From Moelleriella libera RCEF 2490 (Eukaryota; Ascomycota; Sordariomycetes; Hypocreales; Clavicipitaceae), in assembly GCA_001636675.1 (NCBI GenBank), contig AZGY01000001.1:2449974-2513973 (forward strand): a stretch of 64,000 bases of DNA. Direction: 5' to 3'. The translations under genes and the position numbers were made by a program. Below, piece after piece: positions 10,767 through 23,467 of the stretch. Every line of letters begins with the position of its first letter. Within the stretch, counting starts at the first letter, position 1. The notes beneath the pieces were generated by a model, which worked only from the letters and a program-made list of their open reading frames with translations, was not told where the DNA came from and did no database searches.

Positions 10767-12817
10767 GAACTTTTTTTTCCGGGCTGGAATGGGCACTTTG
10801 TCTCTTGGGCACCTGGGGGCCATGGAATCCGGCTTAGGTGAGACGAGGGCCAATAACCGTGTCACCCCTATCAAAAGAAGAAGACCCAGGAAAAGATTGT
10901 ACGGAGTCTTGGTATGTATGTATCTGCTCCGTATGCATGTCTTCACGCACGAAGAATCCTCGTACTACGGTTACACCGGAGAGATCGCCGCCAGCGGAGA
11001 AGGCGGAGCTTTTCGCCCCCCTCTCGCCCCCAGCCTGCATGTCGTACATAACAGAATGGCAATTATAATCTAGGAATGACAGTCGCGCGACGCTGTCCTG
11101 CACAGCACATGTTTGTCTTTTCCTGTCCCGTTTCTGATCGATTTCGCGGTTCGAGATTGGAACCAGCGGGCCGACGTGACTCCAAAGCCCACGAGACAAT
11201 CGTCCGCATGAAAGGGTGTCTCGGTCTTGTCTTTTACATATAGTGATGGATAGGTGTCGGCTTTCATGCTCAGCAGTACCGTGTTGTGCTGCGAGGCATC
11301 TGTGAGGCAGCGGAGCTTCGAACCACTAGTCGTCGACTTGTGACCATTGGGAGGGCTGGCTGCTTTGTATCATTTAAAGGGGAACAAAAAAAAAAAACAT
11401 TTCATCTCACGACCCGCTGCGAGAGGATGGCGGGCCAATGAATCGGGCCCCAGCAGAAAGCCCAAGGGGTGGTTCGTGATGCGATTTCGTGGCATCGCAG
11501 CTACGCACTGTGTGTACATCTGCGCGATAGTGGCTGAGCAATGACTGATTCGACATGCGATTTATCTCTGGTCCTCAAGGGCACCTTATCAGACAATGTC
11601 AAGATTCGATAGACGCCATACAGGCCTGCCACATCCTTCACCTCACTTGTCTTTCTTTCTCTTTTTTTTTTTTTTTTCCTTCCCTCAAGCTTCTTTATAT
11701 GTACCTGCGCCGAGGCGATGAGCCTGAGTCATTTTGTTGTCACAATCTAGTCCGGACCCGGAGGTCTTGGATTTTGACCAACGTGTCCCAGAGGTACGAT
11801 AACCAAGATTGCCAAATCTCTCTGGGAAACGAGATCCAATCTGCCTGCCTGCAGCCAGCCACAGACGAACCAGCCGGCCTTCCCGTCATTCGTGTGTGTA
11901 CGTTTGGGGAACTAGTGCTTACCCATGGTGCGTCTTATGCGGTTGGGACCGCTTTCTCGCGTCAGGAGCCAATAGGACATCCCTGCCCAAAGTCAAGGAC
12001 CCCTGCTCAAAATGACGATCAGTGACATCCAGCTGAGAGGTATAACAGGACGGACGGGAAGATATGCATGCACATAACCCATGGATTGCGTGTGTCTCCC
12101 TTGTATGCACGATCCTTGATGGATGCTCCCTCTCAGCGCACAGCGTCGAACGAGGACAAGCGCTCCGCCTTGAGCTGCTGGGGGGGTAAGAGTGGTCAGC
12201 TGTCCGTTTCTGATATCTCGCATACGACACAGTACAACGCATCCGAACAGAGTACGTATGTAGCCACGGAAACTGGGACGCCGCTGCAAGACGCGTACCC
12301 ACCACCACCGCGTCTTGCAAAAGTCTGTCGTACACCGCAGAGCCGGCAGGAATGGGGGCATGCTGCAGAGCTTTTCAGGGCTCGAGTGCGAACCACGTTT
12401 CGCGAATGGGCATCCGTGGCCGTACTGGTCACACACCATTTCACCCTATCTCGTGCCAGGAGATCGAGAACACAGTGCGTGGGTGAGTGCGTACATACTG
12501 CGTAGGCGACAGCATGCTTTGTACATCTGTACGCATTGTCGATCATGTGGATAAGCAATACCCCAAACCTGAGCACATACCGGTGTAGTGCGCCGGTAAA
12601 CGGGTCTGCCTTGCATAATTTTAACATACACGCGTGGTCATATAAGTACTCAAGGTGCAAACCTGTGGCGCGGGGGGGAGAAGGGGGGCTTCGAGGGGGC
12701 ATGGATCAAGAGTCAGCTCCCTTCGTCTGACATTTTTCTCTTTTCAAATTCCTTCACCTCTTTCAGTTTTCTTTCATTCTTTCTTTCGATTGTACTCTCT
12801 ATATTCCACAGGCGAAA
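10767..12817. other. Intergenic region
   Basis: No supported gene. Overlapping open frames on both strands between 11.5 and 12.7 kb (up to 168 codons) look like chance frames. A T-run at 11663-11678 and pyrimidine-rich sequence at 12730-12790 precede the acyltransferase; the latter is its likely leader. Confidence 0.4.
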
Positions 12818-14302
12818 ATGGCAGTTTTCAAAGGTGACAAAGTCTACCCCACGGGGTTTTTCGACAACTGTTCCCATGTGGGAGAGATCCCCATGACCAT
12901 CCCCATGGTCTTCAATGGCGTGTTGGATGGCGACAAGCTCCATCGAGCTCTGAGTCGACTCATGGAATTGGGCGACTGGGGTAAACTCGGGGGTCGGATT
13001 CGGAAAGGCAACGGCAAAGGGGTCATATTCGACATTCACGTGCCCCAGCCGTTCACCGAAGATCGACCTGCGGTCAAATACTATAAAAAGACTTTCAACA
13101 TGAACATCAAGGATCATCCGCTCGCCAAGCAGTTGCCCACCATAACCGAGCACGCCTCGCTCCAAAAGGGCTTCCACGACTTTGAGCCGCTCATCAGGCA
13201 CCCAGACGCTCCTGATTCCTTCAAAGAGCTGCTCAAGACAGACTCTCCAATCACCTGGCTTTACATCGTCTCCTTCAACGATGCGACGATTGTGACCCTC
13301 GGCGTCCTGCACATGTTGGTGGATGCCGGGAGCATTGAGGCAATTCTTCGAGCCTGGACGCTGGTTCTCGCTGGCAAGGAAGACCAAGTTCCGCCCTTGC
13401 TAGGCGCCAGCGAAGACATTCTGTATCCCCTTTCCAAGCAACCCGACGAAAAGGGCCGACAGAGATTTCCCTTCGAAAAACTATACCTGTCCACCTTCGG
13501 ATTGATCCTTTTCTTCATACGTTGGTTTTGGCTGAATTTCACCACGACCACTTTGACGCGCACCTTGTACCTGCCAGCAGCTCGCGTCGCGCAGCTCAAA
13601 GCCGAGGCCAGAGAGGACATTGCCCTCGAATACAGAGGAAAAGAGATCGTCCCCTGGGTGAGTGAGGGGGATGTCTTGCAGGCTTGGACGGTGCGCATGA
13701 GCTCTCTGGCCCAGTCGAGTCCTCGCCACATCAGCTGCCTGACCATGGTCAATCTTCGTCGTCGCATACCCGAGCTTCTTGAGGCCAAAGGCGATTATAT
13801 CCAGAATCTGATCGTTCCCTTGTTCACCTCATTCACTCCAGAAGCAGCCAGGGGACCGCTCGGTCTTGCCGCCCTAAAGATCAGAGAAACCCTCAACCAG
13901 CAAGCGACGGCATTATATTTGCTCGACTACATTCGATGGGTGCGCGAAAAGTGGGAGGCCGGAAAGGCCGTTTCAGGGGGCATGGTCAGGCCTTACAATT
14001 GTGAACTTGTTCCCATGTCGAATTGGGTTCAAATGAACCTTTTGCGCACCGTGGACTTCTCGCCAGCACTCATCAAAGGAGTGGTCCCCCAAAGCGGTAA
14101 TAAAACCACTTCTGCCGGCTCGCCAACATACGTCATGCCAGGCGCCTGGCGTGACATGTCCAATTTGAGGGGCGTCTGGATCGTGACTGGTAGAGATTCG
14201 GATGGCAATGTGTGGATGTCTTGTTATATGACACCGGCCATCGCGAAGGTTGTGGAGCAGGAAATTGCGAGTTGGGACGCTGTCAAGCCGACCCAGCAGT
14301 GA
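12818..14302 (+). CDS. Transferase-family (trichothecene acetyltransferase/BAHD-like) acyltransferase
   Basis: A single-exon gene of 494 aa; the ATG at 12818 follows a CT-rich leader. The family (PF02458-like) moves an acyl group from CoA to an alcohol or amine, using the His of an HxxxD motif as general base. Here it reads HMLVD, H165 to D169, in the context VLHMLVDAGSIEAIL. The length suits the family and the N-terminal half (YPTGFFDN...) has the usual feel. A plant-type DFGWG motif is absent, as in many fungal members. A hydrophobic stretch, FGLILFFIRWFWLNF (around 227-241), could contact a membrane or a lipophilic substrate. No polyketide synthase, NRPS, terpene or P450 gene adjoins it, so substrate and pathway are unknown. 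Confidence 0.82.
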   Translation: MAVFKGDKVYPTGFFDNCSHVGEIPMTIPMVFNGVLDGDKLHRALSRLMELGDWGKLGGRIRKGNGKGVIFDIHVPQPFTEDRPAVKYYKKTFNMNIKDHPLAKQLPTITEHASLQKGFHDFEPLIRHPDAPDSFKELLKTDSPITWLYIVSFNDATIVTLGVLHMLVDAGSIEAILRAWTLVLAGKEDQVPPLLGASEDILYPLSKQPDEKGRQRFPFEKLYLSTFGLILFFIRWFWLNFTTTTLTRTLYLPAARVAQLKAEAREDIALEYRGKEIVPWVSEGDVLQAWTVRMSSLAQSSPRHISCLTMVNLRRRIPELLEAKGDYIQNLIVPLFTSFTPEAARGPLGLAALKIRETLNQQATALYLLDYIRWVREKWEAGKAVSGGMVRPYNCELVPMSNWVQMNLLRTVDFSPALIKGVVPQSGNKTTSAGSPTYVMPGAWRDMSNLRGVWIVTGRDSDGNVWMSCYMTPAIAKVVEQEIASWDAVKPTQQ

Positions 14303-17300
14303 TCCTTAGCCCAGGCGCAAACAGCAGCTGAAAGTATGATGTATTGATCTGTGGTACCTGGCGCGGGTGGCCACGTGTTCTTTTCTGGCTTGTCTCAGGC
14401 ATTGTCGGTCGATCGGCCGGGAACATTCAGAAGCATTGTAGCTTCATGTGAAGAGAACAGGAAGTTGATTCGGGTATAATTTAGTCTCAGTGAGTAGGCG
14501 ATTGCAAGCGGCTCGACAGGCTCTGATTGTCATCACTTGACGGGGAGCGGGTCGCCCGGGCGGTATAGCAGGGGGTAGGATTCTTGCGAAATAGGAGAAG
14601 ACGACACCAGCTCATTTCATATCCATAATAGCATTGAAGCCTTTTGGTTTGGCCTGTCCAGAAGTCCCCGCATACGGTCTCCGCCCCAAACGACGGGCTT
14701 GTGTTGGGAGAGCAAAACATCTAGACGAACGTATGTGCCTTTACAAAGCTGAACTTCGGCCTGGCGACATCTCGAGATTAGTGACGATAGATTTCGGCGC
14801 ATCATGTCCCAGCAGCCATCCACCAGAGATCATCCCGGATCAGGCAGCGTCCAGATTCCTAGTTCAGACGCGCGTCAACAAGCACTTGCATGTAAGTTTC
14901 AAGGAGGGTAGCGAGATCAGCCTGCCATAGTGTATTCTCAGAGGGTACCTTGCAGGAGCTCGGCCAAAAGCAAAAACAAGGAAGCAAATAAAGCGTATCG
15001 TATCGGTGAGGCTTGTCTGGCACGCCCGCGCGCTGAATGCGCTATGAGAAAGGGTCTCTGATAATGATCTCGTGACGCGTGTAAAGAAGAATCGAGGTTT
15101 ACAGAAATTCAGGGACCAAAGGAAGCGTATTGGAAGGGGTGAAGGCAGCTGGGACAGCTCTGCAAACGCTGCATAAGTCCGTGGAGCGTTTCAATGCACG
15201 ACAGCATCCTGTCTCCCAAGCTTTCCAGCCTGACAATCTTTGGCGCATAGGAAAGCTCGACCACGAGTGAAACAGCACTCAATTGACGTCAAAATCAATT
15301 TGAGAATACAACGATACGTCATGCAATGAATTTGGTGCTGAACTGGACCCTGAGATTGAGCACATGTCGCGCTTCACACAGAGCCAATGTTTTTCCTTCA
15401 CCAGTGAATGCGCAAGCGTCGGGTCGCACGCAGGCTTCCAGCTTCCAGAGCCCCAAAACTCAGATCAATGAGAACGCTCAGCTCTCGTGAGACTGCTTAA
15501 ACAACTGCCGCAGAAAGTGCATTCTCAAACAGGAACGCTAACATGACTCCAGATATGCCCTCCGCAGCGTTCATCGGATGATTCGCAGGAATGCCAAATT
15601 ACTTCGTGACAAGCTGCGCACTAGAGCTGGACGGGATGATGGGATCTGCACTGCCTAGATTGGAGTCTAGCACTGTCGCTCTGTGGAAGCTTTTATCACG
15701 AGCCTGGCATGAGGTAAGCACATAAGATCGCAGTCTTCTGCACCACTTCCTCAGATGAGCTCTTCACATCTCGACATGGCAGGCAACGAAGCAGCCAATC
15801 GCAAAGAGGGGTGCCTCGGCTGCCGCGCCTCTCAGAGATATAACGCCGAGCATGGTGTATGACGGCGTTTTTCGGATGGAGGGCAGTCCGAGAGCATCTT
15901 TTCGGCGTCGATTCGTTTTCAAGCCTGGGAGTTTTTTCGGCATGAACTCGACCACAATCTTTCATTAGTTGTCGTGTAGCTCTGGTCAAAGCGTCTCCGA
16001 CCTAAGCATCTCGTGAAACTGGAAGTGAGTTTGGCTGAATCGAATTGGGCACTTTTCGGCATGGCCACAAGGTACGCATCACGCCTCCAAGGCCACTCGC
16101 ACATAAGTTCGGAAGAGACGCGAGAAGTTCTTTGTCGGATCGCTTCCCGTCATCCGAGTGGTCCACGACCACACTTCAGTGCCGGTGAGGCTGCATCTAG
16201 ACCCCCTCAAAGATATTGCACTCTGCGCACCCTGGGCCTCTTTCGCCATGGGCGATCACAGGCAGTCATAGTGCTAGCTTTGGGAGGAGCATCGCACCCT
16301 CTTTCAACTCTGGTCGAGCTCTCGTGAAGTGCCTTTCCCCTCAGACACACAGAGTGAAAACCGGTTCTTGATCTCCCGGCATATGCAACACCATGCCTCG
16401 GCAAAGGGTTGCAGACTGGGCTTTGGCAGCTGCATGAGCCAATGCTTGGCGAGCTGCACGCCACCAGAGACCAGGTAACCCCTAAGGTAGGCTTCTTGAC
16501 TCCTGCTTCTGGGCCTGCCGTTGCAAGTCCAGCGGCTTCGAGATTGAGGTCGACCACCACTTGGGCTGTTTTGAAATCGGGATCTGCATGACGGGCGGGG
16601 TGTACCACTTCGGCTAGGGGTCCTGTTGTCCGGCTCTCTCTTGTCTGAGCGATTAGACAATCAATCGATTGTGGTGACTTCATATATGTGTATGAATCGG
16701 GCGCAAATTTGATGCCGCACCGGATGTGGCCCTCCGAGCAGCAAGGACGAATGCGCGGACATTGTGAAGTGGACTGAGTTTCTGCCAGATTCCATCAATC
16801 GTCCCATTACAAGATGACATTCAATGATTGGTGGCCGCAGCCGATCCGAAACGCAGAGGTTTCGGCGTGGCGTCGGCGCGAGGAAGGAACCCTTTTCGCG
16901 GCGTGTGCAAGGAAGGGAAAAGGGAATAAAAAGATTCAAAGACATGCAACGGTTTTTCGGAGCCGGATGGCCGTTCTGCCACGCTTTCTCGATCTAGGAA
17001 GCTCTGCGGAGGAAGCAAAAAGTGTCTCAGAGCCAAGCCGTTGAGGCTGATGGATCACACATGCTAAATTTCATGGCTGATCGTTGAGTAGCCGCCGTGC
17101 CACGCTATCTCGCCGTCCCGGCGGTGGTGCCTTTTTCCTTGGGAGGTGCGTTCATTCGCCGAGTCCAGCTTGGACCGCTTGAACCTAGCCATTGGTTGAT
17201 TGCAGCCGTGATTGCCATGTATAATGTGGGGTCCGAATCAGGACGCAGCGAGCTGCGCAGTATTGTACTGTACGGTCTTTGGAGACGAGGTCCAGCACAA

Positions 17301-19032
17301 CACTTTCTCGCCTTGTCAAATTGTGGCATTCGTCAGCATCCGAGCTAGCGGGAGGAGTAGAGAAAGCCAAGAGACGCGCTCTGCGTTCTGGGGGTCATCG
17401 GGGGACCACGGTGCTCCGCATCATCAGTTCGAGCGAGTGGGCTGGGCAACATCTCGAATGGTTTGCCGCACGGATGATCTCATGAACCAGCCTAGACGAT
17501 AATCTGTAAGAAGAAAAGAAGGGCCACAGTCATCGAGATGAATGAGCGCTCTCTCCATCCGTCTAACATTGTAGATCAAACGCGTGCTGCCTTGCCTTGA
17601 TCGCCCACCTTGGCGTTTTTGAGAGTTGTCGAGTTTTAGGGCCGCTATCTTTCCTTCTCTCTCTGTCACTCCCCCTCTCTCTCTCGCGGACGCCACATTC
17701 AGCATAGTCGAGCTGTCCCGCCGGCCCGCCCGAACGCACTGTTAGCTCGGTTGGTGCTCGGGAACCCAGCAAAGACTGAGGAGAGGCTCTGCAAGCTGGG
17801 GTTCCTTGCCTTTGAAGCACATTCGACCATCCCGCGATTGACCCACGAACAATCATGGATTTGCCGGACATGGGCTTTCCAATATCATCCAGCTTCGCAG
17901 AGCTTTTCATCTCGGCCTCGACATATTTTGCGGTCGCGCCTCTTGGCTTGGCTGGGCTCCATGGCCTCCGGCGGCTAGACCGGAACGAGCCTCCCATCAT
18001 TGAACGTACCATACAATAAGGGAGGAACAAGCGCAGTTCGGTTGGCTGGAGTGGAGAAGAAGCGATAGACGGTACCGAACAAGTCGACGGCTGCCTGGTA
18101 ATAGCGTGGATGAGGACGATTCCCGTAAAATGGCGCCTCGTTTCTCTGCCGTGCCCAGACTGTCGGGTTAAAAGTGGCGAAAAAATGTCTAGCACCACGC
18201 GTACAATCTCAAGCAGAGACACGACACCCATCTCGTAAGATTGACAAAAAACAATGAGTGTCAGCTGGACACTCTACGTGCCGATCAACTGTTGCTGCTG
18301 GTGCCGCGCGCGTAAACAGCTGACGGTGTGGGAGAAAGGGTCTTTTCACCCTCTGAGCTTCGGCCGGCTTCACTAGGGAACAGAAATGATGACGCCGCGC
18401 GCCATTTCAGCAGGGTCTTTCCTATGTTTATCGCTGCGCTGAGTTCAAGCTTCCAAGGACCACGGCTGAGAGAGACAGAGCAAAGACAGCGCCACGGTCG
18501 ACAGCTTGGCAGCTTGGCTGAAACTATTTGGCGTGCGTCCTGTAGTCTGTCTTGAGGGCTTTCGCACAGACAGAGAGAATCGCCGCTTTCGTCCATTTTT
18601 CCACAAAGACGGGGCGCTTGCAAGCGGTTCTTTTCTTCTCTCTTTTCTTCTGAATTTCTTCATCATTTTTTTCATCTACTTGTGCCCGTCCCGATAAGCA
18701 GATACGTAGAAGCCAAGGACGGGTCGAGTTGATGATGCCGCAAAGCACCGGCGCCCGCACGCGCCGCTCGCACACCATCTTGCATGGTGCACCCCCCTCC
18801 CCCCGCCGATGCGGTACGCAGATGCACCAAGTGCGGCAATGCACAGATCGTCCTGTATAGCGCAAAAGAGGGGGGAAAGGGAAGGGAAGGGGGGTCAGCT
18901 TTCCGGGGTGCATGCGTACCGAAACTCTTAACAAAGAAAGAGAAAGAGGGTGTGGTGGTTGGGAACATGAAACACGGACAGCTTGCTTCTCTTCCCATTC
19001 ACCCACACTCTCCCTCGATGAGCTCCCCTCGT
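14303..19032. other. Long gene-poor region
   Basis: About 4.7 kb without a gene I can support. Open frames up to 222 codons occur (minus, 17563-18231), but no frame shows a domain. A short protein-like reading in another minus frame at about 17978-18215 has no start and no convincing splice partner. No tRNA was identified. Base composition is not notably AT-rich, so this does not look like RIP-degraded DNA. Confidence 0.4.
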
Positions 19033-19348
19033 GGAGTACATCAACATGCCTCAAAGGATTCTTAATCATGCTATAAGACTATACCTAATTAGGTAATTAC
19101 CTATAATATTATTATTATTATCAGTATTAAGGGCTACCAATTACTTCAAATCGCTCTGGCAGGACAGCGCATACGCTGCCGGATTGACTATCTAATAGCA
19201 GCCTCGCAGGGAAGGACAAAGTTTTAATCCCTATATTTATAGGGAAGCGCAAGCAAATATGTTCATAGGCTCTCTAAGTATGGCTTCCTAATTAGGTATA
19301 GTCTTTATGGCATGATTAAGAATCCTTTAAGGCATGTTGATGTACTCC
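19033..19348. mobile_element. 316-bp MITE with about 61-bp terminal inverted repeats
   Basis: The sequence at 19033-19093 (starting GGAGTACATCAACATGCC) matches the reverse complement of 19287-19348. There are only two transitions and a one-base indel in the main part. CCCTCGT flanks both ends (19026-19032 and 19349-19355), a 7-bp direct repeat extendable to 8 bp if one terminal base is reassigned. That fits a hAT-like target duplication. The interior is AT-rich with no coding capacity, so the element is non-autonomous. Confidence 0.85.
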
Positions 19349-20608
19349 CCCTCGTGCTCCTTCCCCCCATGAGCTTCCCTCTTGCTCCTTCCCTCCCCCC
19401 AGCCGACCAACCCGCACACACCTGCATCATTTTCGTCATCCATCCCATGGCTTGCTGTGCCCCGCATGCTGGACCTACATAAGAAGTATGCACACGTTAT
19501 GCACGTCACTCATCGGAGAGCGCATCAACCCGCTTTTGTCTCTCTTGATCTGTCTTTTTCTCTACCGCGTCATGCTTTCCCCAGCCACCTCGGGATGGAG
19601 CAAAGGCAACAAGAGCATGCGCAGAAGGCAGTGGGGGGAAAGGGAGAGGAAATGAAAAGGCCCGTCCCTTGTGCCACGTAATTAGTCTCAGCTGCAGCAG
19701 GCCAGAACAATTCGCCGTTTTTCCAAAAGCGAGGTGGTGGCCTGGAGCTTAGCTCTAGCTCCAAGCCGTGGCCCGACTCAACAAGCCCGGGGTATGCATA
19801 GCCATGTTGTGTGTCTGTGTGTGGGTGTGGATGTCTTGCGTGTTGTTGGTGAGTGATGGACTGGGTGCGTGTTTGTCTGCATTCAGTCTACGCCGTCCGT
19901 CCGTCTACACGACTAACAGCCATCAAGATGGCCACCCACATGGGGCCCCAGGTCCGTGCTGGTTCACTTTCTCGCTTCTTGGGTGCGAGTATCTCTCTTG
20001 CCGAAACATGTCCCCTGCAGGCTGGAGAGCCCTTGGCAGCTACTTCTTCTTGCCCTCTTCTCTCTGGGCTTGGCTTACCCCAAGACCCGGCGATGCAACC
20101 TCGATTCACTCCTACGATTCATAAAGTACGATACGCTCTGGGGGGAGGGCATCACTGCGTCTCGGTCTCCTCCTTCCGTCCCCTCCTCTTGCCTCTTCTT
20201 GCCACTAGACCCCTCCCTGCCATCTGCTTTCCCCCCATGCCCAAATTTATATTGCCCCGTCCCATTCTCCAGAACGGTGGGAAAATGCCGATCGCTGCAG
20301 AGTAACAAACGCCCGTGTGTTCTCCGCTGTCTTGGAAAGGACGACCGAAGAAGACGCCCTGCTCAATCTCGGCCTCTCTGGCCGTGCCGAAAATTGATAC
20401 AAGAGCATTCATCTGGAGGGAACGGACAAGGCTGTGTGGGAGAAAGAAACCCAAAGGTAGCAGACCAACGACACCCCGTTGCATACTTTACATCCCCGCC
20501 TTGCACCACCTCCAAGCATCAACCCGACCTCTCTGCAAGTCGACCTGCTCGCAGATAGATGCCGTCTAGTCAAAAAACAATCCATATCGGCAGCATTGTC
20601 GCGCGCCG
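19349..20608. other. Upstream region of the rhodopsin-domain gene
   Basis: No supported gene. A 200-codon plus-strand frame (19956-20558) ends 50 bp before the next start but lacks domain features and is probably leader or promoter sequence. Confidence 0.4.
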
Positions 20609-21934
20609 ATGTTGCGAGACGAACTCGCCCCTCCCGGTGGTGATGTCGACCGCGGGCCTGATGCATTGATCACGTTCTGGACAACAGCCGGAATCAGCGT
20701 CGTCGTCGTCGGCCTGCGTTTCGTAGGACGCCGTTTGAGGCGCCAAACTGGACTAGATGATTGGATCATGCTCTTGACACTGGTAAGCAGCTGCCCCCCG
20801 TGTTCAGGGCAATGCTTCCAAACTGACTTACGTTTTTCCTCCCCTTCGACAAGATACTGTATGTTGTCTTCGTATCTATTCTCACCAAATACATCACGGT
20901 GGGCGGCCTCCGCCACCTGTACTATCTCACGCCGGAAGAGCGCGTCATTGCCGCAAAATGGGGCTGGATCAGCCAGCCCTTTGTCATCATGGGCTTCGCC
21001 ACGGGCAAGTTGTCGGTAGCTGTGCTGCTCTGGCGCGTCGTCGGCTCCACGACATTCTGGCGCAAATGGTTCTTGTGTTTTGCCACAATTTCCGCCCTAC
21101 TCATTAGTATAGTCAACATCGTCCTCACCTTTACGCAGTGTTCGCCTGTTGAGGCTCTCTGGAATCAGCAGCTGCTCAAGGAGGGCCAGACGAAATGTCT
21201 CTCCCCGTCGATCCAGATTAACTTTGCCATCTTCTTGTCCAGTACGTCTACTTCCGCCCCTTGGTGCTGCCCACACCCCTCCTTTCCATTTGCTGATCGT
21301 CTGGCTAATCATGCCGCGTTGTTTCTAGGCTGGAATATCCTGACGGATGTGTTCCTCGCTGCTCTCCCAGCGTCTTTCATGTATAAACTGGATCTGTCGA
21401 CCAGGAAGAAAGTCGGGCTTAGCATACTTCTGGGACTCGGTGCCACATCGGCTATTTTTGCTGGCATCAAGACCATGTTCCTGACTTCCCTGGGCGAGCG
21501 GTCTGATGTCACATGTTTGTCCATCTCCTGCCTCCAGCCCTCCGACGAGACACACGGGAGCATTAAAAACTAACGTCACGTTGTTGCTGCCAGGGTCGAC
21601 CTACCAGCTGTACGTCTGGTCTGGCGTCGAGCTCTTCGTCATTATACTGTGCGGCAGCGTTCCCCCTGTCAAGCCCGTGTGGGACATTTTGCGCGGCAAG
21701 CCCAGGATCAGCACAGTCACGGTTACGAGCAACGGTCGTCGCGAATCCGATTTAAGCACCCCGAGCAATAAGATTAAGCCTCGTCGGAATTCAGATCGAT
21801 CCATCTCTGCCATTGATGATGAAATAGAGCTGCAGGCTCCTGTTGTGGCCGGCGATGCCGCGTCAGAGCGCTCTGCAACATCTTCACTACATCTACATCC
21901 GAGACAAGATAATGAAGTCGACAGTCGGCCGTGA
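20609..21934 (+). CDS. Rhodopsin-domain seven-helix integral membrane protein (SAT/PTH11-like, no CFEM)
   Basis: Predicted exons are 20609-20782, 20854-21241, 21329-21514 and 21594-21934 (362 aa). Introns of 71, 87 and 79 nt keep phase throughout, with donors GTAAGC, GTACGT and GTTTGT. After DRGPDALITFWTTAG come about seven hydrophobic helices to about residue 270, then a hydrophilic Ser-rich tail of about 90 residues. Family-typical pieces include GLRFVGRRL in helix 1-2, LDDWIMLLTL, the central GKLSVAVLLWRV, and FTQCSPVEALW, whose Cys may form the extracellular disulphide. A late WNILTDVFLAALP also fits. This family (PF20684-like) is very large in Pezizomycotina, and most members have no assigned ligand. 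No CFEM domain is present. No linked metabolite cluster is seen. Confidence 0.85.
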
Positions 21935-23411
21935 TGCATATTTGGGTGCCCACTGCGGGTAGTTTCGTCCGGTGGTTGGTGTTTTTCTCATGCCTTTATT
22001 CGACAGCGAGTCTTACGAAAATGGTGACCCAGCCCATCAAGCGTTGTTATTTCATTCTGTATCATATTCCTGGCCCATGAAGGAGGAAAAGGTCCGCGGT
22101 CACGAGCCGAACATGCCGAGTCGCCATGTTGACCAATTTGTATAAAATCATGTATGATCAATCAGGCATCCGTCTTGAGAAGCGGGAGACTGGGGAAGAA
22201 GTGGCTGAAAGCGCATTCCATCCTGCTCATTTCCCATGACATCTCTCATTTGGGCATGTAGTGGCATGATGTGAGCTGTAGCGTGTTGCGTCCATCGTCA
22301 ATGACAAGAACTGCGCGAAGTGGTTTCAGCCATGTCAGAACATATCAAGGTGTCAAAGTCAACCCATGGCCACGACCCAAGGCGATTTCTCGCGGTGCCT
22401 CGGAAAAAGTAAAGCCGTCATACGATTGACGGAATGGCTCAGCACGTGCCTGTGTTCTTCTCTTTTCCCTCTCCACAATTCGTCGTAAATGGTACGCCGG
22501 AGCCCGGAATGCACCCTTGATGATCTGATACGTGTGCAGAGGCTCGACAGGCCACAGCAGCCATCGTCTGAGCCGGGGGGCCGATGGTCTGCGGGGTCTG
22601 GGCATCACACGCGACCAGCACATATCCGCTGATCATTCTGCAGCCTTGCTGCAGCGAATGCCGTATGGATGTGCTTGGTCCGCATGCTGCCCAGAGGATC
22701 TCCGTCTGCCAACAGTCTCGTCGTGGTCATGGAACGTGACATTCCGACACGCAGGTCCAGGACCATCATCCCGTGCAGCGCAGAATTGAACAGTTGATTG
22801 ACATGTATGCATCGTGCATGCTGTTTGCCGTCATCGCGCTCGGCTCGCTCGAGATCTTGATTATCGCGATGGCTCCACAGGTTCCGCCTCTGGTCCATCC
22901 ATCCGCGCTCGGGGGCTAGTGGCTTCCGACCTGGTCCGCCTCTGCTCTGGGTCTTTTTCATATAGATGCCAGCCGGGGAAGGGGGGGCCTTTTATTGGCC
23001 ATTTTGAGCCTTGTTGCGTAAAGTAGCATGAGAAGCAACATGACTGTCCCTCTCACACCGTCCGCCGCGAGATGGAGTGGCGTCTGTGCAGGGGCTTTGA
23101 CGACGTTGTCAGTGACAATCTCAGGTCGCAACCGACGGAAGCCAGTGAGCGGCAGCCAGCGTACATGAGACCCCGAGCGGGCAATGGTCCAACACCTTGG
23201 GGCAGGCTTGGGCCACCACAACAGACACTCCTATCTCCCATCATGGTACAGTTGACGTATCTCCGCGCGGCTACTTCTCTTTACGAATGCCAGCGAGGCA
23301 GCCTGGGTGGGGGTTCTGAAAAAACTGTGCTGGGAGATGGACGGGCGACAATCCAAGCAGAACGTTGACCAACACCAAAAAACGCGATCCTGCTTGCTTG
23401 TTTGCGGGTGT
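21935..23411. other. Intergenic region
   Basis: Nothing coding was recognised. A TATAAAATCATG sequence near 22141 follows the end of the preceding gene but is not tied to any gene. Confidence 0.4.
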
Positions 23412-23467
23412 GCCTCCGGCGGCCCTACCGGGGGTCGCCTGCGGCGGGCTGGCCTCGCTGCGCTCGA
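23412..23467 (+). repeat. 56-bp GC-rich dispersed repeat, copy B
   Basis: Same unit as at 2247-2302 (two differences). It is paired with an inverted copy at 23769-23824, so the two copies bracket 301 bp of unrelated sequence. Confidence 0.85.

Noticed and set aside
17563..18231. 222-codon minus-strand frame
   Set aside because: Arg/Ser-rich, no domain, and a different minus frame at about 17978-18215 looks more protein-like but has no start or clear splice partner. Neither was strong enough to call.
19956..20558. 200-codon plus-strand frame upstream of the rhodopsin-domain gene
   Set aside because: Pro/Cys/Arg-rich and non-conserved looking; more likely leader or promoter sequence.
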